Origin: Chryseobacterium cheonjiense
GTDB lineage: Bacteria > Bacteroidota > Bacteroidia > Flavobacteriales > Weeksellaceae
Length of the DNA stretch: 64,000 nt
Reading direction: 5' to 3'
Assembly: GCF_012927265.1 (NCBI RefSeq)
Contig: NZ_JABBGF010000003.1
Span: 248,001-312,000, forward strand
The translations under genes and the position numbers were made by a program. Positions 45,806 through 52,578 of the stretch are shown here, in pieces. The notes beneath the pieces are model-generated. The model did no database searches and was not told where the DNA came from. It saw nothing but the letters and a program-made list of their open reading frames with translations. Within the stretch, counting starts at the first letter, position 1; each line of letters starts with the position of its first letter.

Positions 45806-47446
45806 TTATTTTTTTATAAAATTCAATATTTGCTGATTGACAAAATCTGGCTTTTCTAGTGGGGCGTTATGGGTCGTATCTGGCACCACAAGCAATACTG
45901 AGTTTGGAATATTTTTGTGAATTAAGTTTGTGTCTTCGATTTTTACCAGATCATTACTTCCTGCAATTACCAAAACAGGATTTTCTATTTTTTTTAAATC
46001 ATTTGATTGTATATCCGGGTGATTAATCATTAAGTTTAATCGTCTTTTTTCTAAAAGGTCATCCGAATTTTCGTATCTTTTTTTTATGGAATTAATAAAT
46101 TTATCATCTACCCCTTTTGGATTGGTATTGGCGCCAATCACTACAAGTTTATTTATTATTTTCGGGTTTTTGATGCTAAATAATAAACCTGTTATTCCGC
46201 CATCACTCCAGCCCAGAATATTTATTTTTTGAAGTTTTAATTGATCTACGATATCAGACAAATCATCAGCTAATTTTTCATAACCATAATCAACGTTAGA
46301 AAAATCCTGACTTTTACCCTGATTTCTGGTATCTATGGTAATCACATGAAAATATTTTGAAAAAAAGGAAATCTGATGATAGAAATCCGAAATAATTCCA
46401 TTGTTGCCTTCTAATAAGATTAAAGGTTCACCGGTTCCGTATTCTTCGTAATAAATATTTGCATCAGTAAGCTTAATAAATTTACCCTCCGGATTTTTTC
46501 CATAAATAGTCTTTTTTGCATCTTCTCGTGCTTCGTAAAAAGTAACTAAATTTTTCTCTTCGTCTGTTAACTTAGAGTCATTGTTATTATCGCTCTTCTC
46601 GACAGTATCTATACCTTTATTATTGTAGCCGACATTAATATTTGAAAGAAAGGTTCCGTCACTTATATCCCACTGCGACTGACTTTGATGTCTGAACAAT
46701 AAATTTTTCGAAAGAGATTTTTTCGCTGAAATTCCAAAAACAAAGTCTGAATCTTTTAAAGGTTCATATTCTAACAGCTGCAAAGTGATTGCAATTTTAT
46801 CCAAATTATTGAAGACTAGTTTGTAGTTCGATAATTCTATATTTTGCCAGCCGGTTGTAGAAGTTTTAAAAATAATATTTTCATTTAAAAGTGACTGATT
46901 GGGCAAGCCATTTTTAACATCATAAATATTCAGTTTTAAAGTGATGCTTTCAAACCTTGAACTTGGCATGATATGAAAACTAAATGATTTTAACTTTGTT
47001 TTCTTATAAATATCAAAAATATTTCCCTGCTCAACTGTAAGCGTATTTTTATCAAACATTTTCGAGAAAGTTAAAATTGGGCGTGACTTTTGTCCGATAG
47101 TTTTCTCTTTTAATTTTTCTCCCTCCAGTACAACTTCTTGGATATTTCTAATCTTAAAATCCAGATAAACATCTGCATTCTGCAGCAATTCTGATATTGG
47201 TTTAGTATTTTCCGCGTAGCCTTCAGCCTTAAAAACAATTGATTTGTTTTGAAATTCTTTTGGGATTATCATCTTATAATCTCCGGATTTATTCGTAAAG
47301 GAGCCAATGTTGGTATCCTTAATACCAATATTGCAATAAGGCAAAATTTCATTTTCCATATTTTTCACTTTACCTTGAATTGTAATTTGAGCGTAAAGTA
47401 CAATATGTAACAACAAACATATTAGAAAAAACGACCTCTTTTTCAT
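45806..47446 (-). CDS. Carboxypeptidase-regulatory-like domain fused to an alpha/beta hydrolase
   Basis: The 546-residue protein starts at ATG 47446 with a signal peptide (MKKRSFFLICLLLHIVLYAQ). A carboxypeptidase-D regulatory-like beta domain follows (ITIQGKVKNMENEILPYCNIGIK, SFTNKSGDYKMIIP), then a beta-rich middle of about 200 residues, then an alpha/beta hydrolase from about residue 330 (YYEEYGTGEPLILLEGNNG, DTRNQGKSQD, nucleophile GWSDGG, ANTNPKG, acid AGSNDLV, His DTTHNAPLE). It would act in the periplasm or at the surface. It is 68 bases before the precursor gene in the same direction and may be part of the cluster as an immunity, processing or tailoring enzyme; this is inferred from position only. 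Confidence 0.8.
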   Translation of the reverse strand: MKKRSFFLICLLLHIVLYAQITIQGKVKNMENEILPYCNIGIKDTNIGSFTNKSGDYKMIIPKEFQNKSIVFKAEGYAENTKPISELLQNADVYLDFKIRNIQEVVLEGEKLKEKTIGQKSRPILTFSKMFDKNTLTVEQGNIFDIYKKTKLKSFSFHIMPSSRFESITLKLNIYDVKNGLPNQSLLNENIIFKTSTTGWQNIELSNYKLVFNNLDKIAITLQLLEYEPLKDSDFVFGISAKKSLSKNLLFRHQSQSQWDISDGTFLSNINVGYNNKGIDTVEKSDNNNDSKLTDEEKNLVTFYEAREDAKKTIYGKNPEGKFIKLTDANIYYEEYGTGEPLILLEGNNGIISDFYHQISFFSKYFHVITIDTRNQGKSQDFSNVDYGYEKLADDLSDIVDQLKLQKINILGWSDGGITGLLFSIKNPKIINKLVVIGANTNPKGVDDKFINSIKKRYENSDDLLEKRRLNLMINHPDIQSNDLKKIENPVLVIAGSNDLVKIEDTNLIHKNIPNSVLLVVPDTTHNAPLEKPDFVNQQILNFIKK

Positions 47447-48045
47447 TTTTGATCTAATGTAAAACAAGAATTTCCTGCATTAGTTATTTGATGGTATCTA
47501 ATAAACTATTGATGAATAGCTAGGTGTAGAGAAATGCAAAGATTGAATAAGCTTAAAGGAATTGCAAAAAGACGAAATGGATTTAAGTTTAGAAAAATTA
47601 TGGAATAAGTGTAAATTATTCATAGTTAGTAGTGGTTTGGTTGTTGGTTGAGTTGTGATATGTCACAAACTTAAGAAATATATTTTATAAAAAAGCAAGT
47701 ATTTGTAATTTTTTTCACACAAATTAGAAAAATATACGATGCAAGAATGTTTTCAGGTCTGGGAAAGAAGAGGAATAATGACTCTATCAATCAGTTAGCT
47801 CATGTAATATGATGAATGGTAGAAATTAATTACTTTAAAAGTGAAGAGAGAATGGAAGCCTTGATTTGTTTTTAAGCAAGTAATAGGATATAAAAAGGTG
47901 ACCCAAGGATGGATGAATATGGAGATAGTATGGGCTATCTTATTTTTTATTTTGAACTATTTTATGAATTTGAAATGGTTTCAATCAAAAGAAAGGCGGC
48001 TATGAAAACACCTATTATATATTAAAAAATAAGCCAGTACTACAA
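47447..48045. other. Non-coding AT-rich region upstream of the lanthipeptide cluster
   Basis: About 600 bases with no convincing gene. Short open stretches exist on the plus strand (24 codons from 47536, 38 codons from 47910) but lack codon or motif support. A palindrome-like TTGTGA-TATG-TCACAA occurs at 47653-47668 and may be an operator. The promoter of the cluster should lie in the right part of this stretch, reading left, but no exact TANNTTTG was found. Confidence 0.5.
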
Positions 48046-48080
48046 AAAAAAAGAGAAACAATCACATTGATCGTTTCTCC
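48046..48080 (-). terminator. Terminator of tRNA-Gln
   Basis: GAGAAAC-G-ATCA and TGAT-T-GTTTCTC arms with a three-base loop, then a run of T on the minus strand, just after the tRNA 3' end. Confidence 0.88.
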
Positions 48081-48087
48081 TTAAATG

Positions 48088-48159
48088 TAGACTCACAGGG
48101 ATTCGAACCCCAGATGACTGAACCAAAATCAGTAGTGTTACCGCTACACCATGAGTCTA
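48088..48159 (-). tRNA. tRNA-Gln (anticodon TTG)
   Basis: A 72-base cloverleaf on the minus strand. The acceptor arm TAGACTC pairs with GAGTCTA; the D arm contains GGTGTAGCGGTAACAC; the anticodon stem is ACTGA/TCAGT with loop TTTTGGT, giving anticodon TTG for CAA/CAG; the T arm contains GGTTCGAATCC. The terminal CCA is not encoded. A strong terminator follows. The tRNA separates the lanthipeptide region from the housekeeping genes to the right. Confidence 0.95.
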
Positions 48160-48257
48160 TCTCTGTTTGAGTGGTGCAAATTTACAGCTTTTTTAATTAT
48201 TTGCAAGAACTTTTTCAAGTTTTTTTTAAATTTACATTTCCTTTATTTGCGACCATT

Positions 48258-49277
48258 ATGCTGATAGACTTCAAAAATCTCAATATGAATCAATTACCCG
48301 CCGGAACCGAATTTGAAAAGAAAGTCGGAGCTTTTCTGGAAGAATGGTTTTCAGATGAAAAAACGGTACAGGTGCAGACCTCAGGTTCTACCGGAACTCC
48401 GAAGATTTTTGAAATTGAAAAAGATAAAATGATCGCTTCTGCTGAAATGACCTGTAACTTTTTAGGATTGAAAGAAGGTGATACGGCTTTGTTATGCCTC
48501 CCGGTCGAATACATCTCCGGAAAAATGATGACAGTACGCTCCATTATAAGAAATCTTAAACTCATCATTACAAATCCTTCAGTAAAACCCTTGGAGAATA
48601 TCAATGAAGAAATAGATTTTTGTGCTATGACGCCGCTTCAGATAGAAAATTCTCTAGACCATTTACATTGGATAAAAAATATAATTATCGGAGGAGCTGC
48701 CGTTTCAGAAAGCTTAAAGCATAAAATTTTTGATTCCCTCGGATCGAAAGGAACGCAAAAGATTTTTGAGACCTACGGAATGTCAGAAACACTTTCCCAT
48801 ATCGCTCTGAAACAGATTTACCCTGTTTCAGAATCTTTTTTCACCGCTTTTGAAAATGTTGATATTTCCACGGATGAAAAAGGGTGTTTAAAAATTTTTG
48901 CACCACATCTTAATACAGAAGTATTGCAAACTAATGATTTAGTCGAAATTAAAAATAATAACCAATTCAGGTTTTTAGGAAGAATTGATAATGTAATTAA
49001 TTCCGGCGGAGCTAAAATTTTCCCGGAACAGCTGGAAGCTTTAGTAAAAAAAGAAATTCCGAATGAAGCAGTTTTTATAGGAAGGGAAGATGAGAGTTTG
49101 GGGCAAAAATTAATACTGGTTATCGAAGGACAAAAATCTAAGGAAATTATTGATGAAATTTCAAAAATACCTTTTGAAAAAAGTTATCACAGGCCAAAAG
49201 AAATTATTTTTACAGAAAAAATTCCGAGAACACCAAATGGGAAGGTTAACAGGATAGAATTAAAAAATATACTGTAA
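48258..49277 (+). CDS. menE: AMP-forming acyl-CoA ligase, probably o-succinylbenzoate-CoA ligase
   Basis: The 339-residue protein is a short ANL enzyme with the AMP-binding motif TSGSTGTPK, the FETYGMSETLSHIA motif and the C-terminal RIDNVINSGGAKIFP and RTPNGKVNRIELK, ending in the catalytic Lys. The ATG at 48258 is preferred to an earlier start at 48171 that would overlap the tRNA leader. MenE proteins in Bacteroidota are this short, and menaquinone is their usual quinone. No other men gene is in view, so the substrate is inferred from length and resemblance. Confidence 0.8.
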   Translation: MLIDFKNLNMNQLPAGTEFEKKVGAFLEEWFSDEKTVQVQTSGSTGTPKIFEIEKDKMIASAEMTCNFLGLKEGDTALLCLPVEYISGKMMTVRSIIRNLKLIITNPSVKPLENINEEIDFCAMTPLQIENSLDHLHWIKNIIIGGAAVSESLKHKIFDSLGSKGTQKIFETYGMSETLSHIALKQIYPVSESFFTAFENVDISTDEKGCLKIFAPHLNTEVLQTNDLVEIKNNNQFRFLGRIDNVINSGGAKIFPEQLEALVKKEIPNEAVFIGREDESLGQKLILVIEGQKSKEIIDEISKIPFEKSYHRPKEIIFTEKIPRTPNGKVNRIELKNIL

Positions 49278-49300
49278 CCGATTAACGCATACGATAAATT

Positions 49301-49693
49301 ATGAAAGATTTTTCAAAAGAACTGACCTTTAAAACTTCCCGTAGCAGTGGCGCAGGAGGGCAGAACGTCAATAAGGTTGAAACTTCTGTGACGGTTCTCT
49401 GGAAAGTTTCCGATTCGGGATTTTTTAATGACGAACAGAAAGATCGCATTCATCATAAACTGAACAACAGGATCAACGCCGAAGGCTTTCTGTTTTTAAC
49501 GGTATCCGAAACCAGAACCCAGCTGATGAATAAAACCAGAGCCATCGAAAAAATTCTCGAGCTTGTAAACCAAGCGCTGATTATTCCAAAAAAACGGCTC
49601 GCTACAAAACCTTCAAAATCACAAAAACAAAAACGGCTGGACACCAAAAAGAAACTGTCTGATAAAAAAGAGAACCGGAAATTCAGGTATTAA
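49301..49693 (+). CDS. arfB: Alternative ribosome-rescue factor ArfB
   Basis: The 130-residue protein carries the GGQ peptidyl-hydrolase motif in RSSGAGGQNVNKVET and a basic C-terminal tail (KKRLATKPSKSQKQKRLDTKKK) that enters the empty mRNA channel. It releases stalled nascent chains from non-stop ribosomes. It lies 23 bases after menE in the same direction and may be co-transcribed. Confidence 0.93.
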   Translation: MKDFSKELTFKTSRSSGAGGQNVNKVETSVTVLWKVSDSGFFNDEQKDRIHHKLNNRINAEGFLFLTVSETRTQLMNKTRAIEKILELVNQALIIPKKRLATKPSKSQKQKRLDTKKKLSDKKENRKFRY

Positions 49694-49767
49694 CTCAACT
49701 GCAGTTGTAGTTGACTGCGAAAGGTGTTAAATTTTTATTTTCTATGGGATAATTCACCTTAATACTA

Positions 49768-49775
49768 TATTTTTG
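49768..49775 (+). promoter_or_regulatory. -7 box of the gene at 49795
   Basis: TATTTTTG matches TANNTTTG and lies 20 bases before the ATG. Confidence 0.5.
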
Positions 49776-49794
49776 CGCCCAAAATAGTTAACTA

Positions 49795-50436
49795 ATGATC
49801 AGAAAACTTTTTGCGGCCGCATTCATTTCTATATCGGCGCTTTCATCTGCACAGAAATTTTCAATTATTCCATCGGTAGGATATGCCTGGAGAACAGCTA
49901 AAACAGTTTCGGGACTTTCCAGAGAGGAAGAAGAATACGTAAAAGGATTAAAAAGCGGAATGAATTTCGATATTTCTGCATACTATCAGGTAAATCCTAT
50001 TGTATCTGTCGGATTAAAATATTCCAACTTCAGCGCTTCCAGTGACGGATATATTTTAGGGTATGTGAATAATATGCCTGTTTCGATTTCCGTAACGACA
50101 AAAGATCAGATCAATTTTTTCGGTCCTGCTGTTATGATTTCCAATTTTACTGAGCAGACCAGGCATAAAATGTTCGTTGATGTAGGTTTGGGTGTAATTT
50201 CATACAGCACTAAAACGGCAAATGTGAAAGGAACAGGGTCTAATTTAGGAGCCGAACTTAATTTTGCCTATCAATACCAGATCACAAAAAATATTCTGAT
50301 TGGGCCAAAGCTTGGGCTTACGGCAGGAACGCTTAATAAAATGAAAATTAACGGTGTTACCTATGATTTTGGCGAAGACCAAAAAGAAGGTTTGCACAGA
50401 GTTTCTTTGAGTGCAGCGGCTACATTCCGTTTTTAA
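49795..50436 (+). CDS. Outer-membrane beta-barrel protein
   Basis: The 213-residue protein has a signal peptide (MIRKLFAAAFISISALSSAQ), alternating hydrophobic beta strands (FSIIPSVGYAWRT, VSVGLKYSNFSAS, MFVDVGLGVISYS, LGAELNFAYQYQI) and a C-terminal aromatic residue (AAATFRF), the features of a small outer-membrane barrel of the PF13505 kind. Function unknown. It has its own promoter and precedes the deoxyhypusine synthase homologue by 26 bases. Confidence 0.8.
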   Translation: MIRKLFAAAFISISALSSAQKFSIIPSVGYAWRTAKTVSGLSREEEEYVKGLKSGMNFDISAYYQVNPIVSVGLKYSNFSASSDGYILGYVNNMPVSISVTTKDQINFFGPAVMISNFTEQTRHKMFVDVGLGVISYSTKTANVKGTGSNLGAELNFAYQYQITKNILIGPKLGLTAGTLNKMKINGVTYDFGEDQKEGLHRVSLSAAATFRF

Positions 50437-50462
50437 GTTTTATCTTTGCAAAAAATAATTAA

Positions 50463-51437
50463 ATGAGCAAACCGATTACTGAATTCATAGAAAAGTATTA
50501 TCTGCACTTTAATGCAGCGGCATTGGTAGATGCTTCAAAAGGATATGTAGCGCATCTTAAGGATGGCGGGAAAATGATGATTACACTGGCAGGAGCAATG
50601 TCTACGGCAGAATTAGGAAAAATTCTTGCAGAAATGATCCGTCAGGACAAGGTAGATTTTATCTCTTGTACAGGAGCGAATCTTGAAGAAGATCTGATGA
50701 ATCTTGTAGCGCACTCTCACTACGAAAGAGTTCCTCATTATAGAGACCTTACACCGCAGGAAGAGTGGGGCCTTCTGGAAAGAGGGTTGAACAGAGTTAC
50801 AGATACCTGTATTCCTGAAGAGGAAGCTTTCAGAAGACTGCAGAAACACATCTATGAAATCTGGAAAGATGCCGACAACAAAGGAGAAAGATATTTTCCT
50901 CACGAATATATGTACAAAATGATTCTTTCAGGAGTTCTTGAGCAGTATTACGAAATTCCTAGAGAAAACTCATGGATGATCGCTGCAGCAGAGAAAAACC
51001 TGCCGATCGTTGTTCCGGGATGGGAAGATTCTACCATGGGAAATATTTTTGCATCATACTGCATCAAAGGAGAACTTAAATTTTCTACCATGAAATCCGG
51101 AATCGAATACATGGCATACCTTGCAGACTGGTACACAAAGAACTCTTCAGGAAAAGGAGTAGGTTTCTTCCAGATCGGTGGAGGTATTGCGGGTGATTTC
51201 CCGATTTGTGTTGTACCGATGCTGTATCAGGATATGGAAATGCATGATATACCTTTCTGGTCATATTTCTGTCAGATCTCAGATTCTACCACTTCTTACG
51301 GTTCTTATTCGGGAGCGGTTCCAAATGAGAAGATTACTTGGGGTAAGCTTGATATCACCACACCGAAATTTATCGTTGAAAGTGATGCCACCATCTGTGC
51401 GCCTTTGATGTTCTCTTATATTTTAGAAAATTCATAA
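50463..51437 (+). CDS. Deoxyhypusine synthase family protein
   Basis: The 324-residue protein belongs to the DHS family: MITLAGAMSTAELG and FISCTGANLEEDL for NAD binding, GGGIAGDFPICVVPML, and ITWGKLDITTPKFIVESDAT, where the Lys matches the catalytic Lys of eukaryotic deoxyhypusine synthase (in SWGKI). Bacteria lack eIF5A, and bacterial members studied make homospermidine or similar polyamines by aminobutyl transfer from spermidine or putrescine. That is the likely role here. No other polyamine gene lies adjacent. Confidence 0.9.
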   Translation: MSKPITEFIEKYYLHFNAAALVDASKGYVAHLKDGGKMMITLAGAMSTAELGKILAEMIRQDKVDFISCTGANLEEDLMNLVAHSHYERVPHYRDLTPQEEWGLLERGLNRVTDTCIPEEEAFRRLQKHIYEIWKDADNKGERYFPHEYMYKMILSGVLEQYYEIPRENSWMIAAAEKNLPIVVPGWEDSTMGNIFASYCIKGELKFSTMKSGIEYMAYLADWYTKNSSGKGVGFFQIGGGIAGDFPICVVPMLYQDMEMHDIPFWSYFCQISDSTTSYGSYSGAVPNEKITWGKLDITTPKFIVESDATICAPLMFSYILENS

Positions 51438-51466
51438 GCAGGAAAAAGTTTAAAGCTTACAATTAC

Positions 51467-51500
51467 ATAAACGTTTCAATTTTTGGGACGTTTTTTTTAG
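51467..51500 (+). terminator. Terminator after the deoxyhypusine synthase homologue
   Basis: AAACGT / ACGTTT arms with a 15-base loop, followed by seven T. Confidence 0.7.
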
Positions 51501-51544
51501 TTTATTGTAAAGATGAATCCGTATAATCAACGAGTTATTTTTAA

Positions 51545-51665
51545 CAATGGCGTGCCCTTCGCAGCACCAATCCCAAGGCTCAGGTCGGGCTTCTCCGGGC
51601 TCCACTTCGTTCCGGTCTCAAGAGACTGCTTGCTTCGCTCGCACCCTCCGTATCCCTCACGCAAA
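51545..51665. repeat. GC-rich non-coding element
   Basis: About 120 bases clearly richer in G and C than all surrounding DNA. No protein frame fits. It contains the palindrome GTCTC-AA-GAGAC at 51616-51627 and several CGAAG/CTTCG-type inverted segments. It ends exactly at the stop codon of the small gene at 51666. It looks like a dispersed repeat or a structured RNA; it resembles in style GC-rich elements I have seen in Chryseobacterium intergenic DNA, but I cannot name it. Confidence 0.45.
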
Positions 51666-51812
51666 TCAGTCCAGTGAATTCACCAGCACAAAATACCGGT
51701 AGGCTAAGATTCCTTTTTGGATCTTTGTCAGCTTATTGGGATCTTTATTGCTTAATTTCGGAAGTACCGCTTTATTGACTTTATTCAGCCAACGGAAAAA
51801 TGTTTTTTTCAT
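51666..51812 (-). CDS. Conserved small basic protein of 48 residues
   Basis: An ATG at 51812 opens a 48-codon frame, MKKTFFRWLNKVNKAVLPKL at the start and ALAYRYFV-like AYRYFVLVNSLD at the end. The pattern MKKxFFRxLxKxNKxxLPxx...YRYxVxxNSLD is familiar from tiny Chryseobacterium and Flavobacterium proteins that databases sometimes label SsrA-binding protein, although they are far shorter than SmpB. The real function is unknown. It is basic, with one amphipathic helix likely at each end. The GC-rich element starts at its stop. Confidence 0.7.
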   Translation of the reverse strand: MKKTFFRWLNKVNKAVLPKLSNKDPNKLTKIQKGILAYRYFVLVNSLD

Positions 51813-51869
51813 AGCAGATATTTTTATGTTGATATTCAAAAATTATGCAATGCTGATATAGATACAGCA

Positions 51870-51944
51870 AATAAAAAATTGCCGGCATTGCTGCAGGCAA
51901 TCTTAACACTTCATCACACTATGTACGGGTTTCCGTATATTTTT
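51870..51944 (-). ncRNA. Candidate small RNA or leader with terminator-like hairpin
   Basis: Read on the minus strand, TACGG-AAAC-CCGTA (51921-51936) is followed by ATTGCC...GGCAAT (about 51880-51902) and then TTTTTTATT, the shape of an intrinsic terminator, yet no gene ends here. It could be the end of a short transcript starting near 52000, or an attenuator in the leader of the 48-residue gene. Confidence 0.3.
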
Positions 51945-52007
51945 TAAATTCACTTTGATTATGCATTAAATTTACAAATTAGAAACAAGTTGCATCTTGA
52001 TCTATGG

Positions 52008-52021
52008 TAAGTAATTACTTA
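52008..52021. promoter_or_regulatory. 14-bp perfect palindrome, possible operator
   Basis: TAAGTAATTACTTA is its own reverse complement. It ends 18 bases before the -7 box of the alkyltransferase-like gene, where a -33 element would be expected, so it may be a repressor site. Confidence 0.4.
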
Positions 52022-52038
52022 AAGTTGTACAATTTTCT

Positions 52039-52046
52039 TATTTTTG
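52039..52046 (+). promoter_or_regulatory. -7 box of the alkyltransferase-like gene
   Basis: TATTTTTG matches TANNTTTG, 26 bases before the ATG at 52065. Confidence 0.5.
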
Positions 52047-52064
52047 ATTGATGATCCTTTTATT

Positions 52065-52361
52065 ATGAATGAAGTTTTTAAACAACAGGTCTGGGAAATT
52101 TCAAAACTAATTCCCAAAGGAAGAATAACCAGCTATGGCGCGATAGCCAAAGCAGTAGGTTTTCCAAACCATTCGCGGCATGTGGGGAAAGCAATGGGAG
52201 GCTGTCCGCCGGATGTTCCTGCGCACCGTGTCATTTCAAGTTCAGGAACGTTATCGGTCCCGGAATTTCAGCAAAGGCTTGAAGCCGAAGAAATTATTGT
52301 CGAAAATTTCAGGATTAAAGATTTTAAAAAATTGTTTTGGGATCCGATGATGGAATTGTGA
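52065..52361 (+). CDS. Alkyltransferase-like protein (MGMT family without catalytic Cys)
   Basis: The 98-residue protein is the DNA-binding domain of O6-alkylguanine transferases: KQQVWEISKLIPKGRITSYG, then RHVGKAMGGCPPDVPAHRVISSSG. The methyl-acceptor motif PCHRV is PAHRV here, so it cannot take an alkyl group. Such ATL proteins bind alkylated bases and hand the lesion to nucleotide-excision repair. An upstream TTG at 52044 falls in the -7 box, so the ATG at 52065 is chosen. Confidence 0.88.
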   Translation: MNEVFKQQVWEISKLIPKGRITSYGAIAKAVGFPNHSRHVGKAMGGCPPDVPAHRVISSSGTLSVPEFQQRLEAEEIIVENFRIKDFKKLFWDPMMEL

Positions 52362-52390
52362 TTTATTAAAATCCGGAATTACTGTTTCAG

Positions 52391-52528
52391 CAAACCGGAG
52401 CCACGAAGTGGCGGCTTACATCAGGATTGGATGCGAATCCAATCTAAAAAATTAATGTCGACCAAGCGAAGCCACGAAGTGGCGACCTATATCAGGGTCG
52501 GATGGTGTCCGACCATATTAATGTAATA
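52391..52528. repeat. Two tandem copies of a 71-bp hairpin repeat
   Basis: Two units start 71 bases apart. Each has GCCACGAAGTGGC (52400-52412, 52471-52483), then ATCAGG, a perfect hairpin (GATTGGAT/ATCCAATC at 52425-52444; GGTCGGA/TCCGACC at 52496-52514), and ATTAATGT. The hairpin arms differ between units, but changes on one side are matched on the other (A-T to G-C, T-A to C-G), which shows selection for base pairing. This fits REP/BIME-like elements mobilised by Y1 transposases such as the broken one at 11238, though its own palindromes differ. Confidence 0.75.
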
Positions 52529-52532
52529 AAAA

Positions 52533-52563
52533 AGTTTCGGGGCGACAAAGTCGCCCCGAAACT
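52533..52563 (-). terminator. Terminator of htpG
   Basis: Perfect 14-bp stem AGTTTCGGGGCGAC / GTCGCCCCGAAACT with an AAA loop, then TTTTT on the minus strand, right after the htpG stop. Confidence 0.92.
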
Positions 52564-52578
52564 GATATAACTCATCAA

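Noticed and set aside
47653-47668. CRP-type site TGTGA...TCACA
   Set aside because: The spacer between half sites is four bases, not six, and no target start is nearby at the usual distance. Kept only as a weak operator candidate.
47536-48024. Short plus-strand open frames of 21 to 38 codons
   Set aside because: No recognisable motif, codon pattern or start context; expected by chance in AT-rich DNA.
48088-48159. tRNA-Gln as the proven attachment site of the lanthipeptide region
   Set aside because: No integrase gene and no second copy of the tRNA 3' end were found in the window; only proximity supports it.
51666-51812. SmpB (SsrA-binding protein)
   Set aside because: At 48 residues it is less than a third of SmpB and lacks its beta-barrel motifs; the label used for similar small proteins is probably a misannotation.
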